This document shows, in pieces, positions 18,141 through 24,806 of a DNA stretch of 64,000 bases. Numbering within the stretch: the stretch's first letter is position 1; each line of letters opens with the position of its first letter. The notes below the pieces were generated by a model that was not told where the DNA came from, did not search any database, and saw only the letters and a program-made list of their open reading frames with translations. Source of the DNA: Chitinophaga nivalis (lineage in GTDB: Bacteria > Bacteroidota > Bacteroidia > Chitinophagales > Chitinophagaceae); assembly GCF_025989125.1 (NCBI RefSeq), contig NZ_JAPDNR010000001.1, forward strand, positions 3,082,301-3,146,300, given 5' to 3'. The position numbers and the translations under genes are program-made.

Positions 18141-18590
18141 CTATTTTGTAATGATGTTGCATTGTATTTTAGGCCCTACCACATATCCATCTGCACCGTT
18201 GGTTTTGATGGATATTTCCTTTTCGGTGTAACCGGATTTACCATTACTGTCAAAGATCACCTTCATAAAGCCGGATTCTCCGGGTTTGATGGGCGATTTA
18301 GGCCATTCCGGCACAGTACAGCCACAGCTGGCAACTGCATCTTCAATGACCAGGGGAGTGGTGCCGGTATTGGTAAATTTGAAAGAATATTCCACTTTTT
18401 CACCTTGGGTAATATCTCCGAAATTATGCACCGTTTCTTCAAAGGCTAAAGCAGCACCCTGGCCACTTTTAGCAGTAGTTACGGTATCACCGGGCTGGAG
18501 TCCTGCCGGATTGTTTTTTGTGGCGTGGTTATTATTACAGGCTGCAAAAAACAAACTGCTGCAGGTCAGGATACAAAACAGTTTTTTCAT
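18141..18590 (-). CDS. DUF1573 lipoprotein
   Basis: Lipoprotein signal with FAAC lipobox (Cys18), then an Ig-like DUF1573 domain containing FGDITQGEKVEYSFKFTN and the VASCGCTVPEWP motif, where the Cys-x-Cys is characteristic. The protein is predicted to sit in the periplasm or outer membrane. In Bacteroidetes it often lies between nusB and yajC, as here, with 38 and 37 bases to the neighbours, so the three are probably cotranscribed. No biochemical function is established that I can cite. Confidence 0.9.
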   Translation of the reverse strand: MKKLFCILTCSSLFFAACNNNHATKNNPAGLQPGDTVTTAKSGQGAALAFEETVHNFGDITQGEKVEYSFKFTNTGTTPLVIEDAVASCGCTVPEWPKSPIKPGESGFMKVIFDSNGKSGYTEKEISIKTNGADGYVVGPKIQCNIITK

Positions 18591-18628
18591 TAAGTATGCG
18601 CTATTTTTCGTAAAAATAAGCTATCTGT

Positions 18629-19558
18629 CTATTTTTTGGGACGGTCCTGCTTTTGTACCAGGGATTCTTTTTCCAGGTCTTTCAGGATGTTGTCCAGGAT
18701 ACCATTGATGAACTGACCGCTTTGTGGCGTGCTGTAGGCTTTTGCCAGGTCTATGTATTCATTGATGGTTACTTTGGTAGGAATAGTAGGGAAGTACAGG
18801 AATTCACATACACCCATCTCCATCAGTAACATATCTACGGCTGCAATACGCTCCGGGTCCCAGTTTTGTAATTTAGGTTTGATCAGCTCCAGGCAGTAAT
18901 CTTTTTTGTCGATTACTGTCAGTAACAGTTCTCTGCCATAGTCCAGTTTTTCTTTACTGATTAATTGCAGGAAATTGAAGAGATGCGGCTTGTTAAAGTA
19001 ATTGTTGATAAGGATTGCCATCATTTCTTCATCATCGCCCCAGTGGAGGAAAGAGTCTTCCATATGCTGTACAAACAGCTCACTTTTAGCCAGTATCTCT
19101 TTATAGATGTACTCCAGTATTTCTTTTTCTCCTGCTTTACTACGGCCTTCAGTAGCGATATAGGCTTTATAGGTGTCGGTAGCGACCAACTGGTTATAAA
19201 GCTTTCTGATCAGATCACTGTCGTTCAGCAGTTTCATTTTCCACTGTTCCAGGTTTACCTGGAAGCCCTTGTCATTAATTATCTGGTAAATGAATTCATT
19301 GTTTGCAATCTTGGTATTCACCTGCAGGTCCTCGGCGGAGGGTAAATGTTTGGATGCGCGGGATTGCGAGTCAATTTCAGCATATTGTGCCACCTGTACT
19401 ACTGAATAAAGTAAGTAAGTAAAGATCTGGCAGGTTTGATCCAGCTTTTCGTTTAAAAGTCTGGTCGCCGTGCCCGGCTTAATACTGCTTTGCTCCATCG
19501 TTTCCAGGGCATAAAGTGTCTGCATTACCTTCACCCGGATGTTTCTTCTACTGATCAT
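18629..19558 (-). CDS. nusB: Transcription antitermination factor NusB, long form
   Basis: RNA-binding factor that works with NusE (S10) in antitermination during rRNA transcription. Starts MISRRNIRVKVMQTLYALE, the family's standard opening. The C-terminal part holds the conserved ERIAAVDMLLMEMGVCEFL and TKVTINEYIDLAKAYSTPQSG segments with the final NGILDNI helix. At 309 residues it is twice the E. coli length because of an inserted helical region (about residues 60-190) usual in Bacteroidetes. First gene of nusB-DUF1573-yajC. A reverse-strand TAGTTTTG (19594-19587), 29 bases upstream, resembles the -7 promoter box. Confidence 0.95.
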   Translation of the reverse strand: MISRRNIRVKVMQTLYALETMEQSSIKPGTATRLLNEKLDQTCQIFTYLLYSVVQVAQYAEIDSQSRASKHLPSAEDLQVNTKIANNEFIYQIINDKGFQVNLEQWKMKLLNDSDLIRKLYNQLVATDTYKAYIATEGRSKAGEKEILEYIYKEILAKSELFVQHMEDSFLHWGDDEEMMAILINNYFNKPHLFNFLQLISKEKLDYGRELLLTVIDKKDYCLELIKPKLQNWDPERIAAVDMLLMEMGVCEFLYFPTIPTKVTINEYIDLAKAYSTPQSGQFINGILDNILKDLEKESLVQKQDRPKK

Positions 19559-19768
19559 CGTATAAAAAAGAACTGGTATAAGGGCGCAAAACTAGAGAAA
19601 AAAATCGAGATTTAGGGATTTTAGTGCAGCCAGTCCCATGGAAAGATATCAGATCCCGGTATTTTATGTTAGCTTTAATGCCCGGTGGCCCGAAAAGCAG
19701 GACCTGAAAATCAATCATTACGGAATTTTACCGGAATTTCTGTCATTTTTTCCTGATGCCTGTCATGA

Positions 19769-19799
19769 TTTGTCAGTACCGGCTACCGGATTACATTTG
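19769..19799 (+). promoter_or_regulatory. Primary-sigma promoter of groESL
   Basis: TTTG at 19769-19772 and TACATTTG at 19792-19799 are separated by 19 bases: an exact match to the Bacteroidetes consensus. TGTCA occurs at 19741, 19761 and 19771, that is, on one helical face, and the last copy overlaps the -33 box, so these may be regulator sites. The rest of the 337-base gap 19559-19895 holds no gene I believe; the 81-codon frame at 19638-19883 covers this promoter and looks fortuitous. Confidence 0.8.
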
Positions 19800-19828
19800 C
19801 GACCTGCAAATTTGACCCGAAAAGTGCG

Positions 19829-19844
19829 TTGGCATAATTCTCGT
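19829..19844 (+). promoter_or_regulatory. Possible sigma54-type promoter of groESL
   Basis: TTGGCATAATTCTCGT has the TGGCA -24 core and TCG where TTG of the -12 is expected, 52 bases before the groES start. A related arrangement lies upstream of hsp20. One key -12 base is off consensus. Confidence 0.35.
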
Positions 19845-19895
19845 GGGCGGAAATGGCAATCACAAAATGAACTACTTTTTTAAATAAAAACTACT

Positions 19896-20177
19896 ATGGC
19901 TAAAAAATTAAGTATTAAACCTTTAGCTGACAGGGTAATCGTGAAACCTGCAGCAGCAGAAGAGAAAACAGCTGGCGGTATCATCATCCCGGATACTGCA
20001 AAAGAAAAACCTCAGAAAGGCACTGTGGTAGCTGCCGGTCCTGGCAAAAAAGATGAACCGGTTACTGTAAAGGTAGGAGATACTGTACTGTATGGTAAAT
20101 ACTCCGGTACCGAGATCAGCATCGAAGGTGACGACTACTTAATCATGCGTGAATCTGACATCCTGGCGATCGTTTAA
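19896..20177 (+). CDS. groES: Co-chaperonin GroES
   Basis: Lid of the GroEL folding chamber. The start SIKPLADRVIVKP, the mobile-loop region EEKTAGGIIIPDTAKEKPQ and GDTVLYGKYSGTEI are all present. At 93 residues it is the usual bacterial length. It lies 102 bases before groEL and is certainly cotranscribed with it. Promoter elements lie in the preceding 160 bases; no CIRCE element was seen. Confidence 0.98.
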   Translation: MAKKLSIKPLADRVIVKPAAAEEKTAGGIIIPDTAKEKPQKGTVVAAGPGKKDEPVTVKVGDTVLYGKYSGTEISIEGDDYLIMRESDILAIV

Positions 20178-20279
20178 GGAAGATGATAACCATTACCTGC
20201 TGCCCAACCGGTCGCAAGGTTATCAACAACTGACCAACGTAATTCCAACAAAACTCTAAAAGAAAAATCTGTAATTATT

Positions 20280-21914
20280 ATGGCAAAACAAATATTCTTC
20301 GATATAGACGCCCGCAACAAAATGAAGAAAGGCGTTGACACCCTGGCTGATGCTGTTAAAGTAACCCTGGGACCTAAAGGCCGTAACGTTGTTATTGAGA
20401 AAAAATTCGGTGCGCCTGGTGTAACCAAAGATGGTGTTACCGTAGCAAAAGAAATCGAACTGGAAGATGCCGTGGAAAACATGGGCGCTCAGATGGTGAA
20501 AGAAGTAGCTTCCAAAACAGCTGACCTGGCTGGTGATGGTACTACCACTGCTACCGTTCTGGCTCAGGCGATCATCGGTGAAGGCCTGAAAAACGTAGCT
20601 GCCGGCGCTAACCCAATGGATCTGAAACGTGGTATCGACAAAGCGGTGAAAGCAATCGTTGAAAACCTGAAAAAACAGTCTGAAAAAGTTGGTAACGACA
20701 ACAAAAAAATCGAACAGGTAGCTTCTATCTCTGCTAACAACGACGCTGAAATTGGTAAACTGATCGCAGAAGCGATGAAAAAAGTAACCAAAGATGGCGT
20801 TATCACTGTTGAAGAAGCGAAAGGTACCGATACTACTGTAGAAGTAGTAGAAGGTATGCAGTTCGATCGTGGTTACTTATCTCCATACTTCATCACCAAC
20901 AGCGAAAAAATGCAGGCTGAACTGCAGAATCCTTATATCCTGGTGTACGATAAAAAAATCAGCACCATGAAGGATATCCTGCACATCCTGGAAAAAGTAG
21001 CTCAACAAGGCGCTCCGCTGGTAATCATCTCCGAAGATCTGGAAGGTGAAGCACTGGCTACCCTGGTGGTAAACAAACTGCGTGGTACCCTGAAAGTTGC
21101 TGCTGTTAAAGCTCCAGGCTTCGGCGACAGAAGAAAGGATATGCTGCAGGACATCGCTACCCTCACAGGTGGTATCGTAATCAGCGAAGAACAAGGTTAC
21201 AAACTGGAAAATGCTGACCTGACTTACCTCGGTAGAGCAGAGTCTATCACTATCGATAAAGACAACACGACTATCGTTGGTGGTAAAGGCCAGAAAAAAG
21301 ATATCACTGCCCGTATCGGTCAGATTAAAGCACAGATCGAAGTAACTACTTCTGACTACGATCGCGAAAAATTACAGGAACGCCTGGCTAAATTAAGCGG
21401 TGGTGTGGCTGTACTGTACGTAGGTGCTGCTACTGAAGTAGAAATGAAAGAGAAAAAAGACCGCGTTGATGACGCTTTACACGCTACCCGCGCTGCCGTT
21501 GAAGAAGGTATCGTTCCAGGTGGTGGTGTTGCTTACATCCGTGCGATCGAAGCGCTGGAAAAATTAAAAGGTGAAAACGAAGACGAACAAACCGGTATCG
21601 CTATCGTTAAACGTGCGGTAGAAGAGCCACTGCGTCAGATCACTGCTAACGCTGGTATCGAAGGTTCTATCGTTGTTCAGAAAGTAAAAGAAGGTAAAGG
21701 CGATTTCGGTTTCAACGCCCGTACTGAAGTGTATGAAAAAATGCTGGCTGCGGGTGTTATCGACCCAACTAAAGTAAGCCGCATTGCACTGGAAAATGCT
21801 GCTTCTATTGCCGGTATGCTCCTGACTACTGAATGTGTAATTGCTGATAAACCAGAACCTAAATCCGCTGCTCCTGCTATGCCAGGTGGTCACGGTATGG
21901 GTATGGATTATTAA
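20280..21914 (+). CDS. groEL: Chaperonin GroEL
   Basis: ATP-dependent 60-kDa chaperonin. The sequence is highly conserved, with VTLGPKGRNVVIEK, AGDGTTTATVLAQAI (ATP-binding, containing the catalytic-site Asp) and GIVPGGGVAYIRA. The C-terminus is a short glycine- and methionine-rich tail (GGHGMGMDY) rather than a long GGM repeat. Codon use is strongly biased (GGT, GAA, AAA), as expected for a highly expressed gene. It is followed by a strong terminator and then two FKBP-type foldases. Confidence 0.99.
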   Translation: MAKQIFFDIDARNKMKKGVDTLADAVKVTLGPKGRNVVIEKKFGAPGVTKDGVTVAKEIELEDAVENMGAQMVKEVASKTADLAGDGTTTATVLAQAIIGEGLKNVAAGANPMDLKRGIDKAVKAIVENLKKQSEKVGNDNKKIEQVASISANNDAEIGKLIAEAMKKVTKDGVITVEEAKGTDTTVEVVEGMQFDRGYLSPYFITNSEKMQAELQNPYILVYDKKISTMKDILHILEKVAQQGAPLVIISEDLEGEALATLVVNKLRGTLKVAAVKAPGFGDRRKDMLQDIATLTGGIVISEEQGYKLENADLTYLGRAESITIDKDNTTIVGGKGQKKDITARIGQIKAQIEVTTSDYDREKLQERLAKLSGGVAVLYVGAATEVEMKEKKDRVDDALHATRAAVEEGIVPGGGVAYIRAIEALEKLKGENEDEQTGIAIVKRAVEEPLRQITANAGIEGSIVVQKVKEGKGDFGFNARTEVYEKMLAAGVIDPTKVSRIALENAASIAGMLLTTECVIADKPEPKSAAPAMPGGHGMGMDY

Positions 21915-21930
21915 TCGATATTATTACCAT

Positions 21931-21972
21931 AAAAAAACTCCTGCAGGCATATTGCCTGTCAGGAGTTTTTTT
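21931..21972 (+). terminator. Intrinsic terminator of groESL
   Basis: ACTCCTG-CAGGCA pairs with TGCCTG-TCAGGAGT with one bulged base and a TAT loop. It is preceded by seven A and followed by seven T, starting 17 bases after the groEL stop. Confidence 0.92.
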
Positions 21973-22049
21973 ATACAGAAAAATGAAGGATACTGTAACT
22001 TTATCTGCAACAGACCCGTTAAAAGAACGACAACAAGTAAACCGTTGCA

Positions 22050-22535
22050 ATGAATAGAGCTTTACGGATTTTAATGACGGGCCTGTTGGTGTTGCTGGCT
22101 GCCTGCACCAAAAAAAGCAGTATTCCCGCTATACAGGGACGGGATGCTTCCATATATGATGATGAGATTATCACTTACCTGAGGGCCAATAACCTCAGCG
22201 CAGAAAAAGACCCCTCCGGGCTTTATTATAAAGTATTGGAATACGGCGACAGTACTAATTATGCAAGAGCTACTTCTGTACCGTCGCTGATTTATAATAC
22301 CCAGCTGCTGTCTGGTGAAGTAATCGGCAGCTCTTTTGATGCCACGGATTTTGATGGCCGGCAGCTGATGAATCATATTCCCGGCTGGCAAATAGGCTTA
22401 CAGAAGATAACCAAAGGCGGGAGAATTAAGCTGTATATACCGCCCCACCTGGCTTTCGGACCGGTAGGTATCGATAACCTGATCCCGCCGAATGCCGTCC
22501 TGCTTTGTGAGCTGGAACTGGTGGATCTTAAATAA
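22050..22535 (+). CDS. FKBP-type peptidyl-prolyl isomerase lipoprotein (first of a tandem pair)
   Basis: Lipobox LAAC with Cys19, then a helical N-terminal spacer (DDEIITYLRANNLSAEKDPSGLYYKVLEYG) and an FKBP domain with the closing PGWQIGLQKITKGGRIKLYIPP and LAFGPVG...IPPNAVLLCELELVDL. The usual FKBP start V.V.Y.G.L.DG..FDSS is only partly kept (SLIYNTQLLSGEVIGSS), so isomerase activity is uncertain. It probably helps fold or escort envelope proteins. It is followed 63 bases later by a clear paralogue. Confidence 0.85.
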   Translation: MNRALRILMTGLLVLLAACTKKSSIPAIQGRDASIYDDEIITYLRANNLSAEKDPSGLYYKVLEYGDSTNYARATSVPSLIYNTQLLSGEVIGSSFDATDFDGRQLMNHIPGWQIGLQKITKGGRIKLYIPPHLAFGPVGIDNLIPPNAVLLCELELVDLK

Positions 22536-22598
22536 ACAGTCAATAGCACTGATGGTCATGTTGTTTTCATTTATCACTAAATAGCGATCGCAAAAAGT

Positions 22599-23081
22599 AT
22601 GAGGAAAGTTTTTTTATTGGGCTGCCTGTTAGCCCTGGTATTTGTAGCATGTAATAAAAAAGATAATCCGGAACCTCCGTACGACCCGTATCCGCAGTAT
22701 CAACAGGATTCCACCAACATTCAGGCCTACCTGAAAGCCAACAACATCACGGCATTGCAGGACTCTTTCGGCATCTTCTACAAAATTGTGAAGAGAGGAG
22801 AGATAAAAGATACCGTAAGACGTACCAGTAACGTCACAGTAGGGTATAAAGGCTATCTGCTGAATAAAACCCAGTTTGATGGAAAAGATACCGCCAGCTT
22901 TGAATTACCGCGCCTGATTCCTGCCTGGCAGATCGCTTTACCCAGAATCGGTAAAGGTGGAGAAATACACATCTATGTACCGTCTTTTTATGGTTATGGC
23001 ACCAGGGCAACCGGTAGCATTCCTGCAAACTCACCGCTGGTGTTTGAAATCAAACTCCATGATTTTACCCCTGCGAAATAA
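22599..23081 (+). CDS. FKBP-type peptidyl-prolyl isomerase lipoprotein (second of a tandem pair)
   Basis: Lipobox FVAC with Cys18. The same layout as the upstream gene: a helical spacer (NIQAYLKANNITALQDSFGIFYKIV) and an FKBP domain, here with a more standard core (NVTVGYKGYLLNKTQFDGKD, then WQIALPRIGKGGEIHIYVPS and YGYGTRATGSIPANSPLVFEIKLHDF). Length 160 versus 161. The pair is most simply explained by tandem duplication. Probably cotranscribed with the first copy; the long hairpin 55 bases downstream may end the message. Confidence 0.88.
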   Translation: MRKVFLLGCLLALVFVACNKKDNPEPPYDPYPQYQQDSTNIQAYLKANNITALQDSFGIFYKIVKRGEIKDTVRRTSNVTVGYKGYLLNKTQFDGKDTASFELPRLIPAWQIALPRIGKGGEIHIYVPSFYGYGTRATGSIPANSPLVFEIKLHDFTPAK

Positions 23082-23135
23082 AGGGTAAACGGGATATAAC
23101 CGCCACCGTTGTAGCAAGCAATAAAGATTATATGG

Positions 23136-23190
23136 TACAGATGACCTGTGCGAAGATGATTGTATAACATCTTTGTACAGGTCATCTGTA
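23136..23190. repeat. 55-nt near-perfect stem-loop
   Basis: The arms 23136-23158 and 23168-23190 are 23 bases each, with two differences that would be G-U pairs in RNA transcribed from this strand; the loop is ATTGTATAA. It lies between the second FKBP gene and the serine dehydratase gene. The stem is much longer than an ordinary terminator and has no adjacent T-run. Confidence 0.7.
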
Positions 23191-23247
23191 TTATATGCAG
23201 GCTTAATTCTTTTTTCCATTAATTTTACAAACAAATAAAGAAAAGCA

Positions 23248-24675
23248 GTGGCACACGAATGTATTTCAGTATTCGATATTTTTAAGATAGGCGTTGGTCC
23301 TTCCAGTTCTCATACCTTAGGCCCCTGGCGCGCGGCTTTGAGCTTTCTCCGTAAAATAGAGGACGCAGGCCGTTTAGCCGATATTGCCGGTTTACAGGTA
23401 TTGTTGTATGGCTCACTGGCAAAAACAGGCCATGGTCACGGAACTGATATTGCAGTGCAGCTTGGCCTTTGTGGCGATGATCCCGTTACCTTTGACGTCA
23501 ACCAGATTAACCCGAAAATAGATGGCATCCGCCGCAACCGTAAAATGGTGGTAGCGGGGAAATACGAAATCGATTTTGATCCGGTAGAAGATATAGACTT
23601 CCTGTTCGAAGAATCACTCCCTTTCCACCCGAATGCCTTAACCTTTCTCGTCACATTTACCGACGGAGAACAGATCGCAGCTACCTATTATTCCATAGGC
23701 GGTGGTTTTGTGGTGCAGGAAGGAGAAGCCAACGGTGGCACTACCCAGGTAGACCTGCCATTTCCGATTGATACCGCCCGTCAGTTACTGCAGTGGTGTA
23801 TCAAAACCGGCTACAGCATCTCTGAACTGGTCATGGAAAATGAAATGGCCTGGCGTCCGGAAGCAGCTACCAGAGAAGGGTTACTGAAAATCTGGCAGGT
23901 AATGCAGGAATGTACATTCCGCGGCTGTCATGCCGGTGGCGAATTGCCCGGTGGACTGAGAGTAGCCCGGCGCGCGGCTGCATTGAATAAAAAGTTACTG
24001 AAAGGCAGAACCTACACGGATTATAACTCCTGGATTGAGGCTATCCGTGCCGGTGGCGCCCATTTTACCTATACACTCGACTGGGTAAGTTGTTTTGCAT
24101 TGGCGGTAAATGAAGAAAATGCTTCCTTTGGCCGCGTGGTGACAGCACCTACCAACGGAGCTGCCGGTGTAATACCAGCGGTGCTCCAATACTTCATCGC
24201 TTTCTGCGATGGGCTGCATGATGATAAGATTTTACAGTTCCTGCTCACCGCTTCTGAAATAGGTAGCATCTTCAAAAAACGATCTACTATTTCTGCTGCC
24301 ATGGGTGGCTGCCAGGCGGAAATCGGCGTATCTTCCGCAATGGCTGCAGCAGCCCTGACAGAGTGCCTGGGAGGTTCCCAGCGCCAGGTGCTGATGGCAG
24401 CGGAAATTGCCATGGAGCACCACCTCGGCCTTACCTGTGATCCTATCGGCGGATTGGTACAGATCCCCTGCATAGAAAGGAATACCATGGGAGCCATCAA
24501 GGCCATTACAGCTTCCCAGCTGGCCTTGCAAAGCAACCCGGAACTGGCGAAAGTATCGCTCGACGCCGTGGTGAAAACGATGTGGGAAACCGCACTGGAT
24601 ATGAATTCCAAATACAAGGAAACCTCAGATGGCGGACTGGCAGTGAATATCCCAATCAGTTTGCCGGAATGCTAA
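23248..24675 (+). CDS. sdaA: L-serine ammonia-lyase, single-chain iron-sulfur type
   Basis: Converts L-serine to pyruvate and ammonia with a 4Fe-4S cluster. The N-terminal beta domain starts with FKIGVGPSSSHTLGPWRAA. The C-terminal alpha domain contains GCHAGGELPGGLRVARRA, SCFALAVNEENASFGRVV and TAPTNGAAGVIPAVLQY. Cluster cysteines are expected in GGCQAEIGVSS, LTCDPIGG and IPCIERNTMG, all present. The start codon is GTG, chosen because the conserved N-terminus begins directly there. It is a single gene of normal length (475 residues). Confidence 0.95.
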   Translation: MAHECISVFDIFKIGVGPSSSHTLGPWRAALSFLRKIEDAGRLADIAGLQVLLYGSLAKTGHGHGTDIAVQLGLCGDDPVTFDVNQINPKIDGIRRNRKMVVAGKYEIDFDPVEDIDFLFEESLPFHPNALTFLVTFTDGEQIAATYYSIGGGFVVQEGEANGGTTQVDLPFPIDTARQLLQWCIKTGYSISELVMENEMAWRPEAATREGLLKIWQVMQECTFRGCHAGGELPGGLRVARRAAALNKKLLKGRTYTDYNSWIEAIRAGGAHFTYTLDWVSCFALAVNEENASFGRVVTAPTNGAAGVIPAVLQYFIAFCDGLHDDKILQFLLTASEIGSIFKKRSTISAAMGGCQAEIGVSSAMAAAALTECLGGSQRQVLMAAEIAMEHHLGLTCDPIGGLVQIPCIERNTMGAIKAITASQLALQSNPELAKVSLDAVVKTMWETALDMNSKYKETSDGGLAVNIPISLPEC

Positions 24676-24806
24676 TCAGATAGCAAAGGAGTAATAATGA
24701 ATGGTGGGCCAGGCAAAGATTAATGTCGGGAATATAAAGAAAGAAACATATTTTCGTTTTATACGCTTAACACCTCCATTCATTATTACTAATTTGTAAT
24801 TATTTT

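Noticed and set aside
19638..19883. 81-codon forward frame before groES
   Set aside because: It spans the promoter elements of groESL and has no recognisable domain or normal codon pattern.
19741..19895. CIRCE element (TTAGCACTC-N9-GAGTGCTAA) upstream of groES
   Set aside because: Not present; the TGTCA words do not form that inverted repeat.
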